This document shows, piece by piece, positions 24,601 to 34,796 of a stretch of DNA of 64,000 bases. The DNA lies in the NCBI GenBank assembly GCA_016785225.1, contig JAFBJZ010000915.1, positions 1,736,001 through 1,800,000 on the forward strand, written 5' to 3'. Origin of the DNA: Psettodes erumei (Eukaryota > Chordata > Actinopteri > Pleuronectiformes > Psettodidae). The stretch's first letter is position 1; each line of letters opens with the position of its first letter. The position numbers were made by a program, and so were the translations under genes. The notes beneath the pieces are model-generated. The model did no database searches. It saw nothing but the letters and a program-made list of their open reading frames with translations, and had not been told where the DNA came from.

Positions 24601-27561
24601 ATACCCTACTTTAGCATGTCAGTTATGAAATTGAAGCACAACACATATGTGTTTCAGATACACAAAAGGCCATGATCCAGCTAACTGGGTTACAGTGGAC
24701 CAAAAGACGGGAAAAATAACCACATCAAAGATCATAGACCGAGAGTCAGTCTTTGTGAAAGACGGTATCTACGTGGTCACAATATGTGCTGTTGACAACG
24801 GTATGCCTTGAAGGACTTCGTACAGACTGCATGTATTATCAATTTCAATTTCTTTATCACATTAATGAAAATGTACAATGCATGTTTTTGGTCACCAGGT
24901 GAACCTGCAATGACAAGCACTGCAACCCTCAGCATCCACATTACAGATGTGAATGACAATGTCCCATCCCTGAACGAGAGCACAATTGACATCTGCCAAT
25001 CTGATGGACCCTCTTGGGCCAAAATCACAGCCATGGACCTGGATGATGAGCCATACAGTGGACCTTTCACCTTCAAACTCCATGGGGATGTTGAGGGCAA
25101 ATGGAGGGTTGACCCCATGCGAGGTAAGCTCTAAATCTGACAACTTCTTTGGAGTTCAAATGTAGTCAAGATCAAATTACTGTCACATAATATCACTGCT
25201 GTTTATGAAGTATGTGAAATAAATGTTTGCAATATGGCAATTAATTTTGGATATACAGGGTATTCAGTCAACCTGGTGAAGGAGAACACGGTTCATTCTG
25301 GACAACATGAGTTGCTGCTGGAAGTGTCAGGCCTTCAGGGCGAGACTGTTTTCCACAACTTGTCAGTTACTGTGTGTAACTGCATGGACACAACAAAGCC
25401 AAACTGCCGCTTCCGCAAATCTACTGCCTCCACATTAGGAGGAGGAGCCCTTTTGATTGTTTTTTTGAGCATACTAGTGCTTGCAGGTTGGAATGCATGT
25501 CTGAAATACCTTGATTATTGTTAATGAGGTTGCCATGTAGCATCTTCATGTTTAAAAGTTGAAAGTTAGTGTCACTGTATGATTTGATTTGTGTTTCTTT
25601 TTACCCCAGGTATGCTACTTTTGGTTTTTCTGGTGTCATGTCAAACACCGAAAAAACCTTCCTATGAACAAGATTCAGAACAATATTTGAGACAAGACAA
25701 CACAGAGGAACCAGGAACTGACTGCAAAGTAAATACGTTTATTTCAGAATTACCTGTACTTGACTATTACCATTGGCAAATACAAAGCCACACTCTTTTG
25801 TCGTTATTTTTTAAGTCTACAATAAAATGTAACACCTATTAAAATATTAAATATAGAAGTAATATTTCAAAAGTAGTTGTTATAAACTGTTAACACCTGG
25901 AAAGTAAGATAACCTTTCTCTCATCCTACAGCAGTAGTATTGTACATAGTAAAATAATGAAAATGTAACTATGACTTGTTGCTGTGAAATCCTAAGACTT
26001 TTCAACGGGTGACTTCTGACAAAGGAAACCAATCTAAGTACCATTGGAATGGGACACAAATCAAAGGAAATTCTCAAGCAACAAAGATGTCAGTAAGTGA
26101 CAAGGCTGTGAATGTGTCAGTAAGTGGTTTAAAATATGTCATAAATATAATTCTGTGTTGTTATGAATCATGACAAAAGTGTACTAATTTTGTGGTTACT
26201 GTTGTGTACTTATGACTTGACTTTTGACTTTAATTTTTTTTATTGTATTGTTGTTTTTTTGCAGTCATTCAGTACGAGACATCCCATTAGTTCAGGGTAT
26301 GGCATGTCCCAAACTGACAACCCACAGCAAAGAAACAGTTGGTACAATTCGGTATGAATTTCTTCTTCTTCTTTTTCTTCCACATGTCACAATAGGTAAC
26401 GCATTCTAGATTGAAGGATATGTGTTGTGATAGTCTAGCCTTTTCTTCATGGATAGATTTTTTTAGATTTTTGTCAACAAATCTTTCTATGAAAAAAACA
26501 TAGAAATTATTTAATCTTGTTTTAAGTGGAAGTATACACTCATGGTAGGCTTTAATTATTGTTTTGTTTAATGTTTTCAGTAAAACATACAACAAGAAAA
26601 ATATATAATAAATGTATTTGATCAAATTGATTTGAACATATAATCATGATGTTGCTACAAAAGTTTTAGACTGTATTCAAATTTTTGACAGATGGCTTTT
26701 TACTTGGGAAACCAAGGGTACAGTCAAATAAAAACAAAGTCTCAACTCTCTTCAGCGATGAAGGCAGTAAGTTAACAACTTAATTTTTTCTCTTGACCTG
26801 TTATGATTCATGACAATTAAATTTTTGTAGTACCTTTTTTGTAGTAATGATTTGATTTGAGATGATTATTTTTTTCTTTTGCTGTCATTCACTAAGACAC
26901 TAAGTCACACCAGCTCAGCACATGGCATGTCCCAAACTGAATTTCTACACAATAGGAATAGTTTCTACAAAGAGAAAAACAGGGTATGTAATTCTTCTTC
27001 TTTAGTTTATTATTATTAATATTATTATTATTTCATATTTTATTCCTCTATACCTATACACAAATATCTGCTTCTGATTTACCAGACCTTGGGAGGATAC
27101 AGTGAATACTCAGATCAAGTGAATATTGCAAGCCATAGGGAAATTCTTCTTCAAGTACTAAATAAGGTAATGATCATCTATCCAACAAAGCTAGGACAAT
27201 TATTTTTCCCTTTTTAATTTTCATGTAATGTAGTTTCTCCTTTTCTTTTTTCCTCTTCTACACACTGTAGATGTTGTACACTCTCCAGGCACCAGGAGAA
27301 GAGCTGGGTGATTATACTCCTCATGTGTATGCTGAGGAGCAAGAGACAGAGAGGCACTATGATCTTGACGCCATCTCCATCACTGATATTTCCTTTGATC
27401 CAGAAAGAGACCTAGACCTGGATTACAAATTCAGCACTCTGGCATCAATCTGCATGGCTTGTAAAAGTACACAGTACACAGCTACTCTGATCCAAGATGA
27501 GAGTCATAATACTAAAAGGAACACACACACAGATTATACATGTACATATACTAAATTCTAA
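21697..27561 (+). CDS. cdh26: Cadherin-26-like protein, copy B, 18 coding exons
   Basis: Exons: 21697-21729, 22208-22327, 22419-22565, 22653-22797, 22943-23115, 23231-23362, 23487-23669, 24258-24562, 24658-24800, 24899-25123, 25259-25486, 25610-25728, 25997-26092, 26265-26351, 26692-26766, 26897-26983, 27086-27166, 27271-27561. They sum to 889 aa in one frame. Features: short signal peptide; furin site RQKR at 25-28, leaving DW as in classical cadherins; linker motifs DSNDNPPRF, EDGNNHLPVI (degenerate), DINEPPIF, DVNDNVPSL; DPANWVTVD as in CDH26; transmembrane ~595-621. The tail differs from copy A until the end, where GDYTPHVYAEEQ recalls human CDH26 GYLPHVYSEEG and DLDYKFSTLASIC aligns with copy A LGPKFKTLGSIC. 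Exons 13-14 and 15-16 are a duplicated pair. Least certain joins: the exon 6 donor (gtgggc at 23363), and acceptors ending AAG before exons 13 and 16. It is probably a second epithelial adhesion receptor. Confidence 0.87.
26017..26990 (+). repeat. Tandem duplication of tail exon pair (exons 13-14 and 15-16) with intron
   Basis: Unit 1 (about 26017-26375) and unit 2 (about 26700-27005) share GGAAACCAA in the first exon, GTTATG(A/T)ATCATGACAA-like intron sequence at 26160-26176 and 26800-26816, ATGGCATGTCCCAAACTGA in the second exon, and donors beginning gtatg followed by cttcttctt. Offset is ~640-690 bp. Both second exons have 29 codons (GMSQT shared). The homologous acceptors have diverged: acag became acgg before exon 13 and gcag became gctg before exon 16, and nearby AAG sites seem to be used instead. 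Confidence 0.7.
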
Positions 27562-29138
27562 ATGTTTCCTGGACTTGGTGACTCTGCAAGTTATGTCTTG
27601 GGAACAGCCATAGTTACTTATTTTATATTTCATACAGCAGCATCTATCTTTCTCACCTTTTATGGTGGAGGGACATGCATCTTCTTGCATACAAGCATTT
27701 TTTATGATGAACAAAACAAAGATTCTTAAAGACTGGAAAGCATGAAATGGTGTCTGTCACTTGTATTGAAAAAAAATTTACCATTCTTGGACTACACTGG
27801 AAATCTCTCTGCATCTCTATTGCAATACTTGAGGATAAAATAACTCATCTATGGCTTTTTAGTGGTCACTGTGAGGTGATGAATATCTGAAAGTGTCCTT
27901 CGGATTAATTTTTGTATTTTGATTGACTGTTATAAGACAAGTATTCTCTGGAGGACACAAGGAGTTAAGAGCACTTGCTGAATATGAATGTTAAACAAAA
28001 CCACACTGAGTAAGAGAAAGGAGACAGCACATTGCATAATGTAACTTGATGGAAAACATATCCAGTGTCTTCAGATATTTGTGGTTTGTCTATGTTTTTA
28101 ATCCTGTCTAATCCTCAAATCCGTTTAATTCCATGTTACTGCTTTGTTGGTCATATGATTCACTTGATTAGTGTTGAAATTGTAATGAAAGACATGAAAA
28201 ACACCAATTGTTGAAAATAGGGCTAGGCAAGCAGAGTTCATACACACTGCCACAACTGAATCATTTCATCCTAAATGTCCCTAAAGTCCTTTTCCTACAC
28301 AGCAACAGCTGACACAAACATCATCATGATAAATTAAAAAACAAGCCACACAGTACCATGGTTATGTACTCAGGTATGTGGAAACATGGTAGACAAGACA
28401 GTATTTACAATGAGAGACCAGGTAGCTACTGTGAGAACAGAAAAGTCTTTTTTTTAGACAGTGTAGTTTTGATCAAATTTAAACTTGTTTTTGAACAACT
28501 GGGAAATGGGCATCTCTTGGGATATCTTAAATATTAATCTTAAGACAATTTTTTTACTACTTTTTTTTCCTAGGGATACCTTTAAATTCATTTAAAGAAG
28601 TGGTATTTTTATGTTCTTTAAGCTTTGCTATAGTCACATAAATCTGCAATTTAGCCATGCACTCGGTCAGTTAGAAAGTGAAAGTGAGTCACTGCATTAA
28701 GTTCTTCCAAGGAAGAATTCTATCCACTGATGCAACATGAAATTCCTCAGACGTCACTACCAGCTTGTCAAGCTGGCTGTGTTTTTCTTGTTTTAGACTG
28801 TAAGGTTAAAAAAGCATTAGTGTGTTCAATGCTTGTGTTTAAGTGTATATCCCTGAGACTGTACATGTATATTCTAAAAAGGATGTTGTCAACCTGTGTT
28901 ATTTCTTTTTACTTACATCAAATGTTTAGATACAGTATGAAGTATGTCATACCCACTTATGAATGGGCAAAGATCAGAAGTCATCTTTGATACTTCACAA
29001 AGTTGTACTAACACTCAACACACAATTTAGGTATGTCTAAAAAAGAGAGAGAGAGAAATCATGGCATGGGGTCTCTGAAGAAATCACCAAAACATTAATT
29101 TATTAAATAACTGCACCAGTAAATACAATTTGTGTTGT
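27562..29138. other. Copy B 3' UTR and spacer to the YdcF-like gene
   Basis: AT-rich sequence after the copy B stop. No strong AATAAA appears close to the stop, so the 3' end is not placed. No other coding sequence is recognised. At the right edge, TTTATT at 29099-29104 (AATAAA on the minus strand) fits the polyadenylation signal of the minus-strand YdcF-like gene. Confidence 0.45.
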
Positions 29139-29414
29139 TTACTTAGGCCTGTAGCCAGCCTGGAGGAACCAGTAGTATGCAGACAGGACACTTGGAGGGA
29201 GCTGCTGTTCCACCTGGAAGCCTTTATTAGGATAGTCCTGAATTCTCTCCACCACGCCTGGAAACCAGGACCATAAAAAACACCAAAAGATAAAAAGATG
29301 GATCTAATAAGGCATAAAAGTCTGCTTTGATGAAGCACAGTGATAATTAGACAAGTGACAGACAGTACCAAGCATGTAACGGATGAGATCAGAGGCTATG
29401 CCGACAGTGGGGTG

Positions 29415-29586
29415 TAACCCCAACCCCCAACCCCAACCCCTAACCCTAACCCTAACCCTAACCCTAACCCCTAACCCTAACCCTAACCCCAACCCTAACC
29501 CCAAACCCTAACCCCAACCCTAACCCCAACCCCTAACCCTAACCCTAACCCCAACCCTAACCCTAACCCTAACCCTAACCCCAACC

Positions 29587-29627
<41 letters not shown>

Positions 29628-29693
29628 CCCCTAACCCTAACCCTAACCCTAACCCTAACCCTAACCCCAACCCTAACCCTAACCCTAACCCTC
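29415..29693 (-). repeat. Interstitial telomeric repeat array, ~280 bp
   Basis: The plus strand reads CCCTAA repeats with frequent CCCCAA and CCCCTAA variants, so the minus strand carries (TTAGGG)n. It starts just after ggggtg at ~29414 and ends abruptly at cgcttttc at 29694. It is internal, with genes on both sides, so it is an interstitial telomeric sequence rather than a chromosome end. A tiny relative (gagggttagggttagag) occurs at 37163-37179. Confidence 0.93.
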
Positions 29694-29803
29694 GCTTTTC
29701 AGGCAAACAAGCCACTGTAGCTAGAAAGTGGATCAGCTAATGTTAGCAAAGATGAATTTCCATACTAAATTTTGATGGAGACCAATTAATTTGGACGAGA
29801 CAT

Positions 29804-29818
29804 TATGCCCCCTAGTGG
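29804..29818 (-). promoter_or_regulatory. CTCF-like core motif
   Basis: The minus strand reads CCACTAGGGGGCATA; the CCACTAGGGGGC core fits the CTCF consensus and the last bases do not. It lies ~110 bp from the telomeric array, inside the interval where the missing YdcF-like exons would be. Confidence 0.2.
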
Positions 29819-30472
29819 CCAAAGTTCCAACATGCAGTTACATTGAAAATACATGAAAATATTCTATGAAACATAAGTGTTTCATTTGTTTTGTGTTGTG
29901 TTACATTATGTCAGGTGGTAATGGAAATAGCTATTTGAGATGTTAACTCAATTTACATGCATTATACAAGTACACGGATGTCTCTGCCATATGATAGTCT
30001 GTACTTTTTCAAGATGGTGGTGCAGTCGAAGGTAGTCCCATAGGATTTTGGCTGATTCCTCACTCTCCTTATCCATGCCTCTCACATGCTCAGCTGTAGA
30101 AAGGGAGTAGACTTCATATTAAAATGAGCCACATCACGAAAAAGCAAAAGTACAAACATGACACCAAAACAACTTTCCACAATACAGACGATGCAGTCTA
30201 TATTGTGGCTGTCTATTGGCTGTCACACAAGGTAACTTTTATGTGTAAAGAAAGGATTTATCATAACACCAGTGGGAGCTAACTTACATCAGTCCTGCAA
30301 GGTCCACTAACACAGACTAAGTGACACAGAAGCCTCCAAAACAACAAAATACGGCCCGGGGAGAAGGCTGACGTGGGCCGTCATTTGAAAGAACAAGCAA
30401 CCGCAACAGTGGCAGGTTTCCACTGAGGCTTTTACCTCTTAAGTCCAGCAGGTCAGGCCATTTACTCTCCAT

Positions 30473-31387
30473 TGTTCCTATTCTTTAACCTTACCTTTCA
30501 AATGCCTAAAGGGCAAGAGCTGCCTTTATTCATTTGTCTCTGCTCCTCCATCCATTCTTCAATACAAAGTATCTCTTGTTTTTGTTAATAACTTTTAAAC
30601 AGAAAGCATTACAGAGCTCCCACTATTCCTCTGCTGATTGAGAACCCATTTACTTTGACAGAACTATGTAAATACAATACAGAAGTCTCCCCATAAATGC
30701 ATTTTTGAGTCGTCGTGTTTTTTTGTGAGCTGAGAGTCAAGTTAAGAGTAGCAACATTGTCCAGTAAGCATCCCAAATGTACTGCACATGCAGACAACAG
30801 TAGCATGGGGTCAGAGGGCAACTGTGCCCCATGTTACTCCTGTTGTTTTTCAACCTCAAACAATACATTCCATGCCTCTGGAATGATGCTCCACAAGCAC
30901 AGCAGTTTGCTTCTGTTTTGCTTGTCTACCAGCTTAATGTATTAATTTGAATGTGTGCTGCTCACTGCTGTTTCTCCAATAGGCACGTTTTGCTGATGGA
31001 GCTGAATGAGGAATGAATCGACTGAATAAGGGACATCGCAACCATCCCAACATGTCAATATCTGGGGTCTAAAGAGTTGTTTAATGACTCAAAAAAGTTC
31101 CAATTAAAAATGTAATTTAAGTTATTTAAAATTCTGTGATACATGCCCTCATGATGTGTACTGTATATGCACGTGTAATATGTCAACAGCTACATTTGAA
31201 GTTTCAACAAATCCAGTACATATTTCAGTGTATTAAACAATATGTCACAAGTCATTAATAAAACAAACATGGGATTATGTCTTGATTATATATTTATTGA
31301 ACAATTTAAATATATTCTTTTGTCTTCTCCAGTATGTACACTTATACATTATAGAGACATTAGGGAAGCAAGAGAAAATAGTTTTTA
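30473..31387. other. Upstream region of the YdcF-like gene and mtg2 3' end
   Basis: Includes the presumed minus-strand leader of the YdcF-like gene (from 30473) and, at 31293-31298, TTTATT (AATAAA on the minus strand), about 90 bp beyond the mtg2 stop and its likely polyadenylation signal. Nothing else is recognised. Confidence 0.45.
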
Positions 31388-33533
31388 CTACCACCTAGTG
31401 GGTTTGCCCTCCCCACTACCTTCTCCTTGGAGGTAGCTGTCATACAGCTCTCTGAGGTGGAGGATGAGCTGCTCTGTGTTCTGTCCTGTGAGAGCAGATA
31501 CAGGGATAACCCGCTCGGTGACATGGCTCCTTAGAGTCTCAAGCTTCTCCTGGGCCTCAGGTAGGTCCATTTTGTTGGCTATGATGGCCTGAGGCCGCTG
31601 GGACAGACCAGGCTCGTACTGGTCCAGCTCATATCGCAAGTGTTGGAGCTGAGTCCAAGGCTCCGCAGTGGACAGATCCAGAACAAAGAGGAGGAAACGA
31701 CAGCGCTCTATGTGACGCAGGAAGGAGATGCCCAGGCCTCGATTCAGATGGGCTCCTCTAATGATACCTGGGATGTCAGCAACTGCAGAGAACAGGCTTA
31801 CTGTATATCAAATAAGTTGAACATGATCCAAAGTGATATCCTATTAAAACTTAAATTTTCTGTTTCAAAGTAATAGTAGATTGATGGTTTGCTTAAAACC
31901 AACTACCTGCAACTTGCTCATGATCCCTGTAGTTGATGATTCCTACATGTGGATTGAGGGTTGTAAAAGGGTAAGCTGCCACAGCAGGCCTGGCATTGGA
32001 GATGGCTCTCAACAATGACGATTTCCCAGCATTAGGAAATCCCACCTGATGGAATGTACAGTAGATTTAAAAAAATGTTCATTACATGCGTGGTGTTGAA
32101 AAGCAATATTACAATATTATTTTCAAACATAATCAGCTTCTCTCACCAGTCCAGCATGGGCCATGGTGCGTAGCTCCAGCTGAAGGACCCTCTCCTCACC
32201 TAGCGTGCCTGAGGTCGCTGTCATGGGGGCTCGGTTCTCATTGGACAGAAAGAATCGATTCCCCTTCCCTCCGGCCCCTCCAAAAACAGCCACATACTCT
32301 TGCCCATGTTCTGAGAGGTCCAGTATAGTTTTGCTCTGCTCCTTCACTACAGTGCCTAATGGTACCTTTACGAATGGAAAACAAACATCACGGGTAAGGT
32401 TAGGCCGCAGGTTCATGATAGAAACATGACAAAAGTGTTAGCATGTCATTTATGATCAAATACATGGACCCACATAAATATAGGTTGGGCTGCCGTTGCG
32501 ACCAAAGCAGTTCTTGCTGCCCCCTGATTGCCCATCCTCTCCCTTGTAAACCGGAGCGATTTGTGCCAGTGATTTGACAAATCGATCAGCTGAAAGCACA
32601 CAGATAGAGGAAATTGATTAGGAAGGCATGTTTTCACATAATAACGAATGGAGAGCGCTCTGTAAGTCATTGTGTTGACAATAGCACCTTTTTTTTTTTT
32701 TTAAAGTAACTCTTTGTAGAGAAAATGCCTCCCTGTTCATGATTCTTAAAATCGAATTATAGTTCCAGTAGTAGTGTAACATACATAGCAAACAAACCTT
32801 TATCAGCTCATTCTATAAAACAGGGTAAGACTCAACTTACCCTTGATAATGATGCTTCCTCCATCACCTCCATTCCCTCCATCCGGTCCACCCCACTCTT
32901 TTCGGGGCTCGCTGTGAAAGCAGCTGGCACCTTTGCCGCCTGACCCAGCCACCAGCTTCACGCGGCGAAGGTCGACAAAGTGACGGGTCTACGAGTAATT
33001 AGACAGCACCCTCCATGGAGTCATGATAATGGGTGGATATGCATATGCAGTCTGTTAATGCTTTACTAAGCGTGAACCATACTGATTCAATGACCGGTAG
33101 ATCAGCAGTAGATTAGTAGTGAAAATTAAAAATTAAATAAAAGTAGTAGTAATAGTAATTTTGTATTTTACAGATATACATTTTAAACACAACATGAAAT
33201 TTAACTCCTCCCTTGGTGCGATCTTCACCGCAGAATTAAGTTAAGAATTAAGAATTAACGAGTAAATGCATAGCAAACTGGTAACACACATGTCGCTCAC
33301 ACACGTACCAGCTTCTTTTCCGACAGCTCTCTCTTCCTCTGGTTTCCTCGGACTTTGGCGCAAAGCGAACATGAGGTGCTGACATCTCTGATGCCAGCCG
33401 CCGACACCGGAGAACCGCTGTGAGGGAATAAGCGCGGCTCGTTTCCTCTGACCTCTGGTCCCAACATATAACCTGAGAGTATGTCCGTAGAAAGCCATCG
33501 AGGGGCTTTCACTCTCGACAACGTCGCCAACAT
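31388..33533 (-). CDS. mtg2: Mitochondrial ribosome-associated GTPase 2 (Obg family), 6 exons
   Basis: Exons on the minus strand: 33533-33309, 32988-32841, 32589-32474, 32365-32147, 32045-31907, 31782-31388, giving 413 aa (human MTG2/GTPBP5, 406 aa). The glycine-rich Obg fold is seen as RRVKLVAGSGGKGASCF and GPDGGNGGDGGSIIIK (~84-124). The G domain has G1 GFPNAGKSS (238-246), G2 FTTL (263-266), G3 DIPG (285-288), G4 NKMD (352-355) and G5 SAL (378-380), all intact. The first ~70 residues are basic and serine-rich without acidic runs, as expected for a mitochondrial targeting sequence. MTG2 acts late in assembly of the mitochondrial large ribosomal subunit. Every exon join is in phase with canonical GT-AG ends. 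It reads away from ss18l1, whose 3' end faces its promoter region. Confidence 0.96.
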
Positions 33534-33753
33534 GATTCTAAAGTAACCGGTTAGCTAGCTGACCGAGTATGTCACCTCAAGCGTTTAGCTCAATACACAA
33601 AACAGTCGGCGAAGATATTTCTGTCCGATAACGACTAAACTAACTTGCTCACATGCACAGCAGGCAGTACAGAGACCAACAGCAACTACAGGATCCATGA
33701 AGGGACAAGTTTGTTAACGCGGCGACTGTTACGGCTTACTCTTTTGGTCCTCT

Positions 33754-33768
33754 GCCGCCACCTGCTGT
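33754..33768 (-). promoter_or_regulatory. CTCF-like core motif near the mtg2 promoter
   Basis: The minus strand reads ACAGCAGGTGGCGGC, matching the CTCF consensus CCASYAGRKGGCRSY except at its first base. It lies ~220 bp upstream of the mtg2 start codon, between that promoter and the ss18l1 3' end, a sensible place for a boundary. It is the best of the CTCF-like sites noted here, but binding is not shown. Confidence 0.35.
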
Positions 33769-34735
33769 TCTGGGGTGAGTAGTTAATGTTTAATACCTGA
33801 CTCCTGTCTGTAATACTTCACATAGGCTGAGGGAAGTTTTAGCACTTCTTTAGGGGCCAAAAGGTTTATAAAAATAAAAGTGTTTTGTTTTAAGTCAAAT
33901 TTTTGGACAGTGTGACAGAAATGACAGTTTCTTACTGACTAAATCTACCCATTTGTACACAAATGAACTGAAAAGGAAAATACTAAGACAAGTACAAATG
34001 CTACATACTAATAACTATACTAGTAAGTGTGATTTCAAAAAATGACATTAGGATCATGTGTGCCCTCTGACAATTACCTTAATAAGTACATACAGACATA
34101 CAAAACGTGAATGTCAGTTTATTTTTTATTTAACAAACAGTAACAAAAGACAGCAGAAAAGATCAGGCAATGTAGTCTTACAATAGACAAGTAGATAACA
34201 TTCATATTTGGATTATACACACCAAACTTGACTTCCTCTTGATCACTGCCTCTGTTACACTCTCTCTAGCATACATGCAAACGCGCACACACAGACAGAC
34301 ACACAAACAAGGCATACCATCCACATCAGTGATGACACACTACAGAGAACTGGAAACGACTTTCCACACATGCCATACATCAGGTCACAGTAAAATGAAA
34401 CACTGACACAGATTCATTGTAGTATAGGGAAGCCTGTGATTGTCACTGTTGAGTGGTATATAGTTATTTAGCTGTTTGACAGCCAGGTATCTCCCTTGAT
34501 AAACCCTGTGAAGCGACTGCAACTACTGTGTTAATTTACCCCTCTGAGGTAAACTGAGTTACTACAAGGATATACTGCAAAACTGAACCCTCACAGTCAC
34601 ATTAATAATCCCTACTACTAATCAAACTGTAAGAAACAGTGATTAGCAAAATGACCAGAGGTGTGTTTCATTTCTTTAAAAAAATTATCAATCAATAAAC
34701 AATATAATGTATACCCATTTTGTAATCACATACAA

Positions 34736-34794
<59 letters not shown>
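34736..34794. repeat. (GATA)n microsatellite, ~58 bp
   Basis: About 14 near-perfect TAGA/GATA units inside the presumed ss18l1 3' UTR. GATA tracts are common and length-variable in fish genomes. Confidence 0.95.

Positions 34795-34796
<2 letters not shown>

Larger units (their letters stand above)
29139..30472 (-). pseudogene. YdcF-like (DUF218) gene, ends present, central exons missing
   Basis: Read on the minus strand. Exon 1, 30472-30436, begins MESKWPDLLDLR. Exon 2, 30093-30005, joins in phase 1 and encodes MDKESEESAKILWDYL, then RLHHHLEK. A piece ending at 29369 encodes PTVGIASDLIRYML. The last exon, 29257-29139, joins in phase 1 and encodes RIQDYPNKGFQVEQQLPP, then SAYYWFLQAGYRPK and stop. 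Bacterial YdcF/DUF218 proteins share the N-terminal LWDY pattern and a C-terminal GDLQRI..YP..GFQ..QEIP..VW.AYE..V.LGY, so both ends are this family. The central ~110 residues (GS..DLRVAERAA, SGG region) are absent; a telomeric array lies at 29415-29693 directly upstream of the penultimate piece. An AATAAA follows the stop at 29104-29099. Either the gene is truly broken or the assembly collapsed here. Family function in animals is poorly defined. Confidence 0.6.

Noticed and set aside
29304..29504. 66-aa minus-strand frame of Gly-Leu / Arg-Val dipeptides
   Set aside because: It is the telomeric array read as protein; only its last ~15 residues look like real coding sequence, and these are treated within the YdcF-like gene.
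29415..29693. Chromosome end (true telomere)
   Set aside because: Genes continue on both sides, with conserved order on the right, so the array is internal in this assembly.
34736..34794. CRISPR-like repeat
   Set aside because: Simple 4-bp tandem repeat without spacers, in a vertebrate 3' UTR.
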